Shown here piece after piece: positions 4,933-12,776 of a stretch of DNA of 17,004 bases. The notes under the pieces are model-generated. The model was not told the DNA's origin and searched no databases. It saw nothing but the letters and a program-made list of their open reading frames with translations. The stretch spans positions 1-17,004 of the forward strand of contig JAMDBX010000009.1 in the NCBI GenBank assembly GCA_023487645.1, read 5' to 3'. Each line of letters begins with the position of its first letter. The stretch's first letter is position 1. Source of the DNA: Patescibacteria group bacterium (GTDB lineage: Bacteria > Patescibacteria > Microgenomatia > Daviesbacterales > UBA10151). The position numbers and the translations under genes are program-made.

Positions 4933-6360
4933 ATGGAAAGCTATTTGCCTACGTTCACCTATTGGCGAAACAAGGCTAAAACTTGGTTAACTGCTGTTGA
5001 TTTTCAGAAGCGGATACTAATTAGCTTGCTAGCAAATAGGTGGAAATATTTCTTAAATAACCTAAAAATTTTTTTCCTTGAGTCGGGTATAGGGGGGGAT
5101 TTTTTTGAACCTAAAAATCGCTCTCATTTGATCTTAGTCAGCTTAAATATATTTGTAGCGGCGCTCACGGTTTTAAATACTACCTTATTTGTTCCCCGGG
5201 CCCCTCAATCTTTAATCTCGCCCACACAGTCTTTGCGTCCAATTGAGGTAAGTAAAAGCAACAAGGAAGTTTTTGGCTTTGCTCCTTATTGGAATTTCGG
5301 TAAGCTGGATGGAATCGATTTTAATACTTTAACCACCTTAGCTTACTTTGGTGTTCCTGTAGACGGAAATGGCAACTTAGTTCGCGATGATGTCGGTTAT
5401 CAAACTTTTAAAAGCCATCAGGCAACCGAACTTTTTAGCCGTGCCCATCAATCGGGAACCCGGGTTGTTTTAACCTTAACCCAAATGAACAATGGTCCGA
5501 TCCTGGCTTTGATGGATAATCCCGATGCCAAATCTAATATGATAAATCAAGCTGTTGATGAAGTCCAAAAGCGCGGTATAGACGGCGTAAATGTTGATTT
5601 TGAGTACAACGGTGACCCGGGTCAGGATTATCGTGATAAATTCAGCCAGTTTATTGCCAATTTAACCACGGCTATGCACAACCAAAACCCGGATTCTAAA
5701 GTTACGGTCTCTGTTTATGCCGCCTCTGTTAAAGAACCGAAAATTTATGATGTCGGTGCCTTAGCGAAAAACTCCGACGGAGTCTTTATGATGGCTTATG
5801 ACTTTGCCAATGCCAGCTCCGGCAATGCTATCCCTACTGCACCCCTATACGGATACAAACAAGGGCAATATTGGTATGACGTTTCTACGGCCGTTGATGA
5901 TTTCCTGACCCAGATGCCTCCCCAAAAACTTATCTTAGGAGTGCCTTGGTACGGCTACGATTACCTGGTTTACAGTCCCCAGGTAAAAGCTTCAACGATT
6001 CCCTATTGGGGGAGCAGTTCGACCATGCAAACCTACGCCACTGCCGCTGACAATCTTAAACCGGATGCGCCGGGAATTTTAAATTATCAAACCGGTTGGG
6101 ACAATTTGGGCGAGGTGGGCTGGAAAGCTTATTATGATCCTAATACCGGTAGTTGGAGAATGCTTTTTATAGATGATACCAAATCTTTATCTTTAAAGTA
6201 CGACCTGGCTAAAAATAAAAATCTTGAAGGTATCGGTATTTGGGCTTTAGGCTTTGACCAGGGCAAAAATGAGATGTGGTCGCTTATCCGGGAGAAGTTT
6301 GGATTAAAGATGGTCGACAGTTCACTTGCCGGAAGGCCAATTGCAGATGAGGAAAATTAA
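4933..6360 (+). CDS. Membrane-anchored GH18-family glycosyl hydrolase
   Basis: The 475-residue protein has a basic cytosolic N-terminus of about 70 residues. One membrane segment follows at about 66-88 (HLILVSLNIFVAALTVLNTTLF), then an extracellular GH18-like (beta/alpha)8 domain from VFGFAPYWNF (about 112) to the end. The catalytic signature is D217-G-V-N-V-D222-F-E224, matching DGxxxDxE with E224 as the expected acid/base. M-x-x-YD (MMAYDF) and the terminal IGIWALGFDQG also fit. Related enzymes cleave N-acetylglucosamine-containing glycans, including chitin and peptidoglycan; the YaaH-like type fits an envelope role. The next gene, a carboxypeptidase, begins 15 nt on, suggesting a peptidoglycan-remodelling operon. 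Substrate is inferred, not shown. Confidence 0.88.
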   Translation: MESYLPTFTYWRNKAKTWLTAVDFQKRILISLLANRWKYFLNNLKIFFLESGIGGDFFEPKNRSHLILVSLNIFVAALTVLNTTLFVPRAPQSLISPTQSLRPIEVSKSNKEVFGFAPYWNFGKLDGIDFNTLTTLAYFGVPVDGNGNLVRDDVGYQTFKSHQATELFSRAHQSGTRVVLTLTQMNNGPILALMDNPDAKSNMINQAVDEVQKRGIDGVNVDFEYNGDPGQDYRDKFSQFIANLTTAMHNQNPDSKVTVSVYAASVKEPKIYDVGALAKNSDGVFMMAYDFANASSGNAIPTAPLYGYKQGQYWYDVSTAVDDFLTQMPPQKLILGVPWYGYDYLVYSPQVKASTIPYWGSSSTMQTYATAADNLKPDAPGILNYQTGWDNLGEVGWKAYYDPNTGSWRMLFIDDTKSLSLKYDLAKNKNLEGIGIWALGFDQGKNEMWSLIREKFGLKMVDSSLAGRPIADEEN

Positions 6361-6364
6361 CAGA

Positions 6365-6371
6365 AAGGAGG
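6365..6371 (+). promoter_or_regulatory. Consensus Shine-Dalgarno site of the carboxypeptidase gene
   Basis: AAGGAGG ends 4 nt before ATG 6376 and matches the anti-SD of the 16S in this window. It is the strongest SD here, in contrast to the many genes with promoters directly at the start codon, and fits an internal gene of an operon. Confidence 0.8.
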
Positions 6372-6375
6372 TTAA

Positions 6376-7503
6376 ATGTTAAACAAATTTTTTGCATTAT
6401 TTGAAGGACGCTGGAAGATTTTTTTAATCAGCTTGGTAGCCCAATTGTTGTTGACAGTGGTTTTACATGCAGGGCTGCATGCTCCTAAAGAGCTAAGTTT
6501 TTTGTCTTTGCCAAGTTTTACTAAGGCCGATACATCTACTTTAGCCAATCCTTTGCCAACCCAAAATAATTTTTGGGATAACATTAAGTCGAAACTCGAG
6601 CAAAAGAAAAATTCTTTTCAACTAAAGAAGGAGTCGGGTCTTATTCCTTCAGCCTATGCCTCGGCTGATTACGGACAGTCTAAATCCTATATAGCCGTAG
6701 ATACAGACAGTGGGGAAGTTTTGGCGGCAAATAATTCTGCTACCAGGCTTCCCATAGCCTCACTGACCAAGATTATGACGGCGGTGGTGGCCTTGGATTT
6801 GGCCTCGCCCAATGAACGTTTTACCGTCTCTCCCACAGCGGCGGCTATCCAGCCAACTAAGATAGGGGTAGTGCCGAGTCAGACAATGACTTTAGATGAG
6901 TTGCTTCATGGTACTTTAATGACTTCGGCCAACGATTCGGTGCAGGTTATCCGGGAGGGAATTGACCAAAAGTATGCTTCAGCGCCAGCTGATGGGTCGG
7001 GACAAGATGTTTTTGTCCGGGCAATGAATGAAAAAGCTAAGATTTTGGGGTTAAAAAATACCCATTTTAGCAATCCTCAGGGATTTGATGATCCGGGCAA
7101 TTACAGCAGCGCCGAGGATTTGGCAATCCTTTCCCGTTACGCCTTGGAAAACTATCCGGAAATTGCTTCAATTGCCAAGGAAGATTACCAATTTTTACCA
7201 GCTGACAACTACCATAAACAGTTTGATCTTTATAATTGGAACGGCTTACTGGATGTTTATCCCGGAACTTACGGCTTAAAAATCGGCAACACTGACGGGG
7301 CGGGGTACACCACGGTAGCGGCCTCTGAGCGTGACGGCCACAAAGTTTTGGTGGTGCTGTTGGGAACGCCGGGTGTTTTGGAAAGGGACCTGTGGGCTGG
7401 AGAACTTTTAGACAACTCTTTTGTTAAGTTTGGACTTGATCCGGTGGGGGTTACCTCAAATCAGCTCCAGGCTAAATATGCCACCTGGAAATATTGGGGA
7501 TAG
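6376..7503 (+). CDS. dacA: D-alanyl-D-alanine carboxypeptidase (peptidase S11, PBP5-like)
   Basis: The 375-residue protein has an N-terminal membrane anchor (about 13-36, WKIFLISLVAQLLLTVVLHAGLHA) and a spacer of about 60 residues. The penicillin-binding catalytic domain has S129-L-T-K132 (SxxK nucleophile and base), S184-A-N186 (SxN) and K302-I-G (the KTG box, with Ile in place of Thr). These enzymes trim the terminal D-Ala from peptidoglycan pentapeptides outside the membrane and so control cross-linking. The family's usual C-terminal anchor domain is absent; the N-terminal anchor probably replaces it. The gene is 15 nt downstream of the GH18 gene, likely in one operon, and has a perfect SD. 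Confidence 0.93.
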   Translation: MLNKFFALFEGRWKIFLISLVAQLLLTVVLHAGLHAPKELSFLSLPSFTKADTSTLANPLPTQNNFWDNIKSKLEQKKNSFQLKKESGLIPSAYASADYGQSKSYIAVDTDSGEVLAANNSATRLPIASLTKIMTAVVALDLASPNERFTVSPTAAAIQPTKIGVVPSQTMTLDELLHGTLMTSANDSVQVIREGIDQKYASAPADGSGQDVFVRAMNEKAKILGLKNTHFSNPQGFDDPGNYSSAEDLAILSRYALENYPEIASIAKEDYQFLPADNYHKQFDLYNWNGLLDVYPGTYGLKIGNTDGAGYTTVAASERDGHKVLVVLLGTPGVLERDLWAGELLDNSFVKFGLDPVGVTSNQLQAKYATWKYWG

Positions 7504-7540
7504 TGGCTAAAATTTCAAGATATTGCAAAATTTTTGTATC

Positions 7541-7561
7541 TGGTCTAATACTAGATATAGT
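7541..7561 (+). promoter_or_regulatory. Extended -10 before the NHL-cohesin-dockerin gene
   Basis: TGGTCTAATAC (7541-7551) lies 10 nt before GTG 7562. The alternative TATAGT (7556-7561) is immediately adjacent. The position argues for the GTG start rather than a TTG at 7523. Confidence 0.4.
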
Positions 7562-10500
7562 GTGGAAGAAGAGCTAACTAATTTCAAATTTTCCAAAAAA
7601 ACTGTTGTCTCCCTTGTAGTATTAGCTCTTTTTGTCCTGACTATTCCCTTGGGGCTCTATCTTTCTCAAAAAACCCAGATTTTCAGGTCAAGAGCGGCTG
7701 AGAATAAGCAGCAGATAGATTTTTACGGAAAAAAGGTTAATTTTTTAAAGTTATTCGGCCAAAAAAGTATCAGTGAAACTACTAGGAATCAGATAACTGG
7801 TCATAAAATATACCATGCCTCAAGCGTAGTTGTGGACATAAGCAGTCAACCGAACAAGGTCTATGTCGTCGATTCAGGGAACAACCGTATTTTAGGATTT
7901 AACGGCATTGGCTATTGTTCAAACAAATCTTCTCAATCATGCACAATTGATAATGATTGCGGGAGTGGGAATACCTGCCGGGTAGATGGGACAAAAGACG
8001 CGGATATTGTTTTCGGCCAGGCGGATCTGAGTTCAGGATCGTGTAATCGGGATGATAACCTTGGGTTTACGAAAAATCCTGATGCCAGCACCTTGTGCCT
8101 TACCGGCTATCCTTATGCTAATAATATTGCCGAGTCCTGGCTGCGGGATAATATTGAGGTAGATAATCAAGGCAATCTCTATGTCCCGGATTTTTGGAAC
8201 AACCGCATCCTAAAATTTAACCAGCCTTTTAGTCAGGATAAAACCGGTGGTAAGGGAGATGCGGTGGCTGATTTTGTCTGGGGACAAAATGATTTCACTT
8301 CAAATGGAATCAATCAGCACAGTCCCTATTACGACAGTTCCGCCAGGACACCTACCAATAAGTCTATTTGGATTAGCTTTGGCTTTGGCACGGCCGATAA
8401 TGTTTCGACCAGGGGTGTTTCGGCTGACCCTCAGGGAAATGTCTGGGTAGCAGATACTTTTAATAACCGGGTCTTGCGGTTTCCCAAAGATTCTCAGACC
8501 GCCGATTTGGTTTTAGGACAGCCGGACTTTGCCTCTGTAGGTTGTGTTCCCAATGGGCCATTAAACCGCTTTTGTACGCCAACCTTGGCCCGGATCGACC
8601 CGCAGTCCGGAGATTTATATGTCTTAGATGAATATCCAGGTGAGTTTCATGCCAGAATTTTGGTTTTTCGGGCTCCTTTTAGCATTGGTATGTCGGCTTA
8701 TAAAAGTATTGTGGTCAATCAAGGTCCAGCTTTGTGGAACGGCAACTATATTTTCCAGTCGACCGGATTTACTTTCAATCCTTACAAGGAAGGGGAGTAT
8801 ACGGCCGGTAAGCTTTGGATTAATGAAAATTCCACGGAAAGAACAGTGCTTACAGATGGTGACGGAAAGGTAATTAAAATTATTGGGGCGCTGGATAATA
8901 AAAACAGAGGAGGAGATGCTCAATATGGAGGTGCATGCGGGAATATATACGACCCCAACCAGTTTTATTTGTGGTGGCCGGGAGGGACGATAGGGTTTGA
9001 CAGCGAAAACAATATTTATCTGGCAGATGAATTTTTCAACCGTATCTCAAGATATAATCTTCCGTATCAGACCCGGACAATAGGTGGTAAAACCTGTCTA
9101 CCGCTTCCCAATGGAGGGTTGTTTAAAGGTACCGGTGTCAATACCAAGAGTGATAATAATTTGGGGGAGTCCGTGGGTATGGTAACCTACGGCAATCAAC
9201 TGATAGTTAAGGATGAAGCTTCATTAAAAATTTGGAACGATTATCTGCAAAAACCTTTGGATAGCACCCCCGATATCGTTTTAACCGGCGGGATGCCGAG
9301 TAGGATTTTATTTAGTGATGCAATTGATGAAAAAAACAGGCTTTGGATGTACAACGAGTGGGGAGGGATCCGGGCTTATCAGCTTCCGTTTAAGGGCGGG
9401 GATACCCCCTTGGTGGATAATGTAAATTTGTACTGGAAGGATACGGGAGCGGCAGTTAATCCGGCTCTTTTTGAAACCGGGTTGGCCGTAGATAAAATAA
9501 ATAAAGCTATCTATATAGCTGACAGGCAAAATAATAGGATTTTGCGGATTACAAACTACAACGAGTTTTTAGACAAAACCGCCGATAAATTGTATGTTGA
9601 TATGGTTATCGGCCAGCCGGATAAAGCCGGTCTGCAGTGTAACCATGGAAGTACTACACCAGTAGCTGATGGTTTGTGCACCCCTTATGACCTGAAATTC
9701 GACCGCTTGGGTAATCTTTTTGTCGTTGAAAATGGTTACGAATGTCATGGTAATGATCGGATTTCCATCTTTTCGGCCGAAGATTTAAAAAATACCCAAG
9801 GGTTATTTCCGATGCTTTCAGCTAAGAAGGTACTGGTGGCTAATAGTTTGACAGAGAAAGGGCCATGTGCCTATTCTACCGTCAATCAACCAGGATCTCC
9901 AGTCAGTTTGGCTTTTGACAGCCACAACCATTTAGTTGTCGGTAATGACGGCTATTATGGGGACATGCAAACAAGACAGCTAAGACAGCTTTGGTTTTAT
10001 AAGGATCCTTTAAATAAGCAAATTCCCGACGGACATATTGATTTGCCCTTAGGTACTCCGGGAGAGATAACTTTTGACAGTGCCGATAACCTTTTTGTCC
10101 AGGACCATACCTGGAATAAAGTTTGGGGCATTAATTTAAACGATGATCCAGCTTGGGGGATAAATACCGGTATTTTGCCGACCTCGACACCAAATCCATC
10201 ACCACTGCCAACGTCCATTCCGACCCCGGTACCTTCAACTTCTGCCTCTTTTTCCCTGACTTCCGATAAGTCGCAATATACTTCTGGTGAGCTGGTCCAG
10301 GTGACAGTAGCAGTCAAATCCGATACCGATGCCGCCAACCTTTTTGCCGCCAAGTTAAAGTTTCCTGCCGACCTATTACAGGTAAATAAGATTGACCTGA
10401 AAAGTGACAGCAGTTTTATAAAAAATTGGATTGAAGATGATTTTGATAACAGTGAGGGTACTGTTAGTCTGGTTGGCGGGTTGCCTAACCCCGGTCTTCA

Positions 10501-11260
10501 AACCCATTCGGGTGAAAGTAACACTTTAATGGCGGAAATTACTTTTGTCACTAAAAGGACTGGTACGGCAACAATTTCCTTTAATTCTGATTCAGCCATT
10601 TATCGAAATTCTGATAATGAAAATATTTTAGGTTTGAAAAAAGAAGTTTCTTTTCAGATTTTACCTTCTATTACTATAACCCCGACTTCCGGCCCAGTGC
10701 CGACTATTTCTCCTTTTAGCTGGCAGATTAATGCCGAAGCTGTCTGCTCCAATGGTATCAAGCCAGTACAAAAAACAAGGCTATTTTATGCCCTTTGGCC
10801 GATTGGTAACCTGGTTTGGCATAATGATAACTTTGCCCCTGGTATTCATAATCGGGTTATCAGCAGCACCGATCCCCGTAATTATATTTATGTCGGTCTG
10901 GATGGTGAAGGTACGGGTGCTCTTAAGCCTTCCGGAACACCTCCTAATCCAGCTATTAGTTATATTACATTTTTTAATCCTCCAACCTGGGGAGCAAGAT
11001 GGGGACGAGCCGATTTACCTGCTGGTATCTATAACCTCAAATTCCAGGCCCCTGCTGCCTGGTGTATGAGTGGTAAATTGGGTGATATTAACGGTGATGG
11101 GAAAGTCGATTTGGTGGACTTAAGCACTTTACTTTCCAGGTGGAATATGTCAGTAAACGGTCAGGCAGTAGATTTAAATGGGGATGGTGTTGTCAACACA
11201 GCAGATTATTCTTTAATGCTTAAAGTATTAGTCGATGCCGGGATTATCAAATCTTCCTAA
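7562..11260 (+). CDS. Membrane-anchored NHL-repeat protein with cohesin and dockerin domains
   Basis: About 1232 residues from GTG 7562; a TTG at 7523 would add 13. A membrane anchor (about 12-35, VVSLVVLALFVLTIPLGLYL) leads to QIFRSRAAE, then a large extracellular region. NHL-type propeller blades recur: VYVVDSGNNRILGFN, LYVPDFWNNRILKFN, VWVADTFNNRVLRFP, IYIADRQNNRILRI. A Cys-rich insert (CSNKSSQSCTIDNDCGSGNTC) lies in the first blade region. A Pro/Ser/Thr linker near 870-890 precedes a type I-like cohesin domain (about 890-1035), then a Trp-rich module, then a dockerin (about 1173-1232) with two calcium loops, DINGDGKVDLVDLSTLL and DLNGDGVVNTADYSLML. Cohesin and dockerin normally bind each other between proteins; having both suggests self-assembly or a scaffold on the cell surface. 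Ligand unknown. Confidence 0.9.
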   Translation: MEEELTNFKFSKKTVVSLVVLALFVLTIPLGLYLSQKTQIFRSRAAENKQQIDFYGKKVNFLKLFGQKSISETTRNQITGHKIYHASSVVVDISSQPNKVYVVDSGNNRILGFNGIGYCSNKSSQSCTIDNDCGSGNTCRVDGTKDADIVFGQADLSSGSCNRDDNLGFTKNPDASTLCLTGYPYANNIAESWLRDNIEVDNQGNLYVPDFWNNRILKFNQPFSQDKTGGKGDAVADFVWGQNDFTSNGINQHSPYYDSSARTPTNKSIWISFGFGTADNVSTRGVSADPQGNVWVADTFNNRVLRFPKDSQTADLVLGQPDFASVGCVPNGPLNRFCTPTLARIDPQSGDLYVLDEYPGEFHARILVFRAPFSIGMSAYKSIVVNQGPALWNGNYIFQSTGFTFNPYKEGEYTAGKLWINENSTERTVLTDGDGKVIKIIGALDNKNRGGDAQYGGACGNIYDPNQFYLWWPGGTIGFDSENNIYLADEFFNRISRYNLPYQTRTIGGKTCLPLPNGGLFKGTGVNTKSDNNLGESVGMVTYGNQLIVKDEASLKIWNDYLQKPLDSTPDIVLTGGMPSRILFSDAIDEKNRLWMYNEWGGIRAYQLPFKGGDTPLVDNVNLYWKDTGAAVNPALFETGLAVDKINKAIYIADRQNNRILRITNYNEFLDKTADKLYVDMVIGQPDKAGLQCNHGSTTPVADGLCTPYDLKFDRLGNLFVVENGYECHGNDRISIFSAEDLKNTQGLFPMLSAKKVLVANSLTEKGPCAYSTVNQPGSPVSLAFDSHNHLVVGNDGYYGDMQTRQLRQLWFYKDPLNKQIPDGHIDLPLGTPGEITFDSADNLFVQDHTWNKVWGINLNDDPAWGINTGILPTSTPNPSPLPTSIPTPVPSTSASFSLTSDKSQYTSGELVQVTVAVKSDTDAANLFAAKLKFPADLLQVNKIDLKSDSSFIKNWIEDDFDNSEGTVSLVGGLPNPGLQTHSGESNTLMAEITFVTKRTGTATISFNSDSAIYRNSDNENILGLKKEVSFQILPSITITPTSGPVPTISPFSWQINAEAVCSNGIKPVQKTRLFYALWPIGNLVWHNDNFAPGIHNRVISSTDPRNYIYVGLDGEGTGALKPSGTPPNPAISYITFFNPPTWGARWGRADLPAGIYNLKFQAPAAWCMSGKLGDINGDGKVDLVDLSTLLSRWNMSVNGQAVDLNGDGVVNTADYSLMLKVLVDAGIIKSS

Positions 11261-11270
11261 AGAATATTTT

Positions 11271-11281
11271 TGTGCTAAGAT
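11271..11281 (+). promoter_or_regulatory. Extended -10 promoter of pgk
   Basis: TGTGCTAAGAT, with TAAGAT ending 6 nt before GTG 11288 and no SD in between; leaderless initiation is likely. Confidence 0.5.
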
Positions 11282-11287
11282 AAATTA

Positions 11288-12349
11288 GTGCAAGTAATTA
11301 CTCCACGACTGATCCAAGATAAAAAAGTCCTTTTAAGAATGGATATTGATGTGCCTTTAGGAAATTCAAAATTCAAAATTCAAAATTCAAAAGTGGTTTT
11401 AGAAGACTTTAGACTCAAGGCGGGATTACCTACACTTAATCTTTGTCTGGAACATGCCCGGTCGGTGGTTATCATGGGCCATCTGGGCCGGCCGGAAGGT
11501 CAGTTTGTAGCCGACCTTTCCGTTGAGCCGATCTATGATTGGCTGTTTGATCATGGTTTTGGTTCTTATTTAAAAAGTGGAAAGCTAAAAATTTTAGAAA
11601 ATTTAAGGTTTGAAAAAGGAGAGGAAGAAGTAAGTTTGGAATACGCTAAAGAGTTGGCTCAGTTTGCCGGGGGACCTGCCTGCCGGCCGGCAGGTTTTTT
11701 TATCAATGAAGCCTTTGCCTCTTATCATCCGGCGGCCTCAACTACAGTTTTACCCACCCTTTTACCTCATGCAGCCGGCTTGTGTTTTGCCCAAGAAATT
11801 GACCAATTAACCACTGTTTTGCACAACCCCAAACGGCCGTTGGTGGTCATTTTAGGCGGAGCCAAAATTGAGGACAAGCTTCCGGTTATCCAAATGATGT
11901 CCAAACTGGCCGATATTGTTTTAGTCGGCGGCAAACTGGCCTTGGAACTTAAGGAAAAGCCGGAGATAGCGGGTGAATTTGGCCATAAAGTGGCGGTCGG
12001 GGAGTTAAATAGCGAAGGGCTGGATATGACCCCGCAAACAATCCAGGTATGGGACAGTATTATTGCCCATGCCCGGATGGTGGTCTGGAACGGGCCGGTG
12101 GGGAAGATGGAAAATTCAAAACTGGAGGGACAAGAGATGGGAAGTTCCAGAGGGACCTATGAGTTAGCCAGGGTTATTTTGCAATCCCAAGCAGAGGTAA
12201 TTGTAGGAGGAGGGGATACGGTCGGGTTTTTAGGGCAGGTTGGATTGCTGGAGGATTTTGAAAGTAAAGGTTTTGTCTCCACCGGCGGCGGAGCAATGCT
12301 AAAATTTTTAACTGATGAAACTTTACCAACTATTACAGCTTTAGACTAG
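11288..12349 (+). CDS. pgk: Phosphoglycerate kinase
   Basis: Converts 1,3-bisphosphoglycerate and ADP to 3-phosphoglycerate and ATP in the cytosol (lower glycolysis). Family landmarks in order are VLLRMDIDVPL, MGHLGRPEG, ENLRFEKGE, FINEAFASYHPAAST, PLVVILGGAKIEDKLPVI, VLVGGKLA, VVWNGPVGKME, EVIVGGGDT and the C-terminal STGGGAMLKFL. At 353 residues it is shorter than the usual 390-400. Two repeats lie within the frame: TTCAAAA units at 11362-11392 (giving NSKFKIQNSK) and a 20-bp palindrome at 11675-11694 (giving GPACRPAG), both apparently in surface loops. The GTG start is supported by the -10 just upstream. gap lies about 2.3 kb downstream, separated by an insertion sequence. Confidence 0.96.
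   Translation: MQVITPRLIQDKKVLLRMDIDVPLGNSKFKIQNSKVVLEDFRLKAGLPTLNLCLEHARSVVIMGHLGRPEGQFVADLSVEPIYDWLFDHGFGSYLKSGKLKILENLRFEKGEEEVSLEYAKELAQFAGGPACRPAGFFINEAFASYHPAASTTVLPTLLPHAAGLCFAQEIDQLTTVLHNPKRPLVVILGGAKIEDKLPVIQMMSKLADIVLVGGKLALELKEKPEIAGEFGHKVAVGELNSEGLDMTPQTIQVWDSIIAHARMVVWNGPVGKMENSKLEGQEMGSSRGTYELARVILQSQAEVIVGGGDTVGFLGQVGLLEDFESKGFVSTGGGAMLKFLTDETLPTITALD
11362..11392. repeat. 7-bp tandem repeat (TTCAAAA) inside pgk
   Basis: Four full TTCAAAA units plus a partial one, 7-bp period. It is translated as part of NSKFKIQNSK, in the loop after the first PGK beta strand. Losing or gaining one unit would shift the frame. Confidence 0.85.
11675..11694. repeat. 20-bp GC-rich palindromic repeat, copy 2 (inside pgk)
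   Basis: CCTGCCTGCCGGCCGGCAGG is a variant of the 15099-15118 palindrome. It encodes PACRPAG, extra relative to the normal PGK join between the AKELA helix and the F-x-N-x-AF strand. Confidence 0.85.
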
Positions 12350-12378
12350 CTCCTGAATTTGATTTTTTGCCAAATTTA

Positions 12379-12390
12379 TGCTAATATAAC
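12379..12390 (+). promoter_or_regulatory. -10 region before the 12401 gene
   Basis: TGCTAATATAAC contains TAATAT and TATAAC, ending 13 and 10 nt before ATG 12401. It resembles the TGTGCTAAGAT element of pgk. Confidence 0.4.
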
Positions 12391-12400
12391 AGCTTATAGT

Positions 12401-12655
12401 ATGGCTATAGATACAGAAGCTAGTCCTTCATTAGGAGAACAAACTGAAACTAATTCTGGTGATAGTTCGCGCACTGTAGTTCCTTTATGTGCTATTTTAG
12501 GAGGGATTACACTTGCCGCAGTTACTCAGCCTCTTGTTGATCGTATTAAAGAAAATCCGAGAGAATTTATTGACCACCTCACGGCCACTTATCCGGTTAT
12601 CCATCCATTTCTTGATACTATTCACAGGTTTTTAACCTCTGTTAATCTTGGCTAA
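12401..12655 (+). CDS. Small single-pass membrane protein, 84 aa
   Basis: I do not recognise this protein. A polar, acidic N-terminus (MAIDTEASPSLGEQTETNSGDSS) is followed by one membrane segment (about 26-46, VVPLCAILGGITLAAVTQPLV) and a C-terminal tail (DRIKENPREFIDHLTATYPVIHPFLDTIHRFL) with two probable helices. The start at 12401 is preferred because the -10 element is just upstream. The insertion sequence entered at its stop codon: TAA 12653-12655 lies within the target duplication, so the protein is intact. Before insertion it lay about 57 nt from the next membrane-protein gene, perhaps in one operon. Confidence 0.65.
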   Translation: MAIDTEASPSLGEQTETNSGDSSRTVVPLCAILGGITLAAVTQPLVDRIKENPREFIDHLTATYPVIHPFLDTIHRFLTSVNLG

Positions 12656-12661
12656 GCCTCC
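12652..12661 (+). repeat. Target-site duplication, left copy
   Basis: CTAAGCCTCC, repeated directly after the IS right end at 14014-14023. Confidence 0.88.
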
Positions 12662-12675
12662 CTGACCCACCTGCA
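12662..12675 (+). repeat. Left terminal inverted repeat of the IS
   Basis: CTGACCCACCTGCA; exact reverse complement of 14000-14013. Confidence 0.92.
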
Positions 12676-12727
12676 CTTTTTCTTCTAAGTTAAATAATTT
12701 GCTTTTAGAGGTAATATTGTGGGCAAA

Positions 12728-12776
12728 ATTAATGGACAGGACCTCCTGTAGTGAGAAGGTGAGCTGCCCATTAATT
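12728..12776 (+). promoter_or_regulatory. Hairpin in the transposase leader
   Basis: AATTAATGG (12728-12736) pairs with CCATTAATT (12768-12776). The loop contains an inner palindrome ACAGGACCTCCTGT and the SD-like AAGGTGAG (12756-12763). The 3' arm covers the likely initiation region, so the fold could repress transposase translation. Confidence 0.55.

Noticed and set aside
7085..11069. Several 60-120 codon frames inside the carboxypeptidase and NHL genes
   Set aside because: They are alternative frames of long genes with clear domains; no promoter or SD supports them.
11362..11392. Possible CRISPR or minisatellite array
   Set aside because: Only a 7-bp unit repeated about four times with no spacers; no CRISPR array or cas gene is present in the window.
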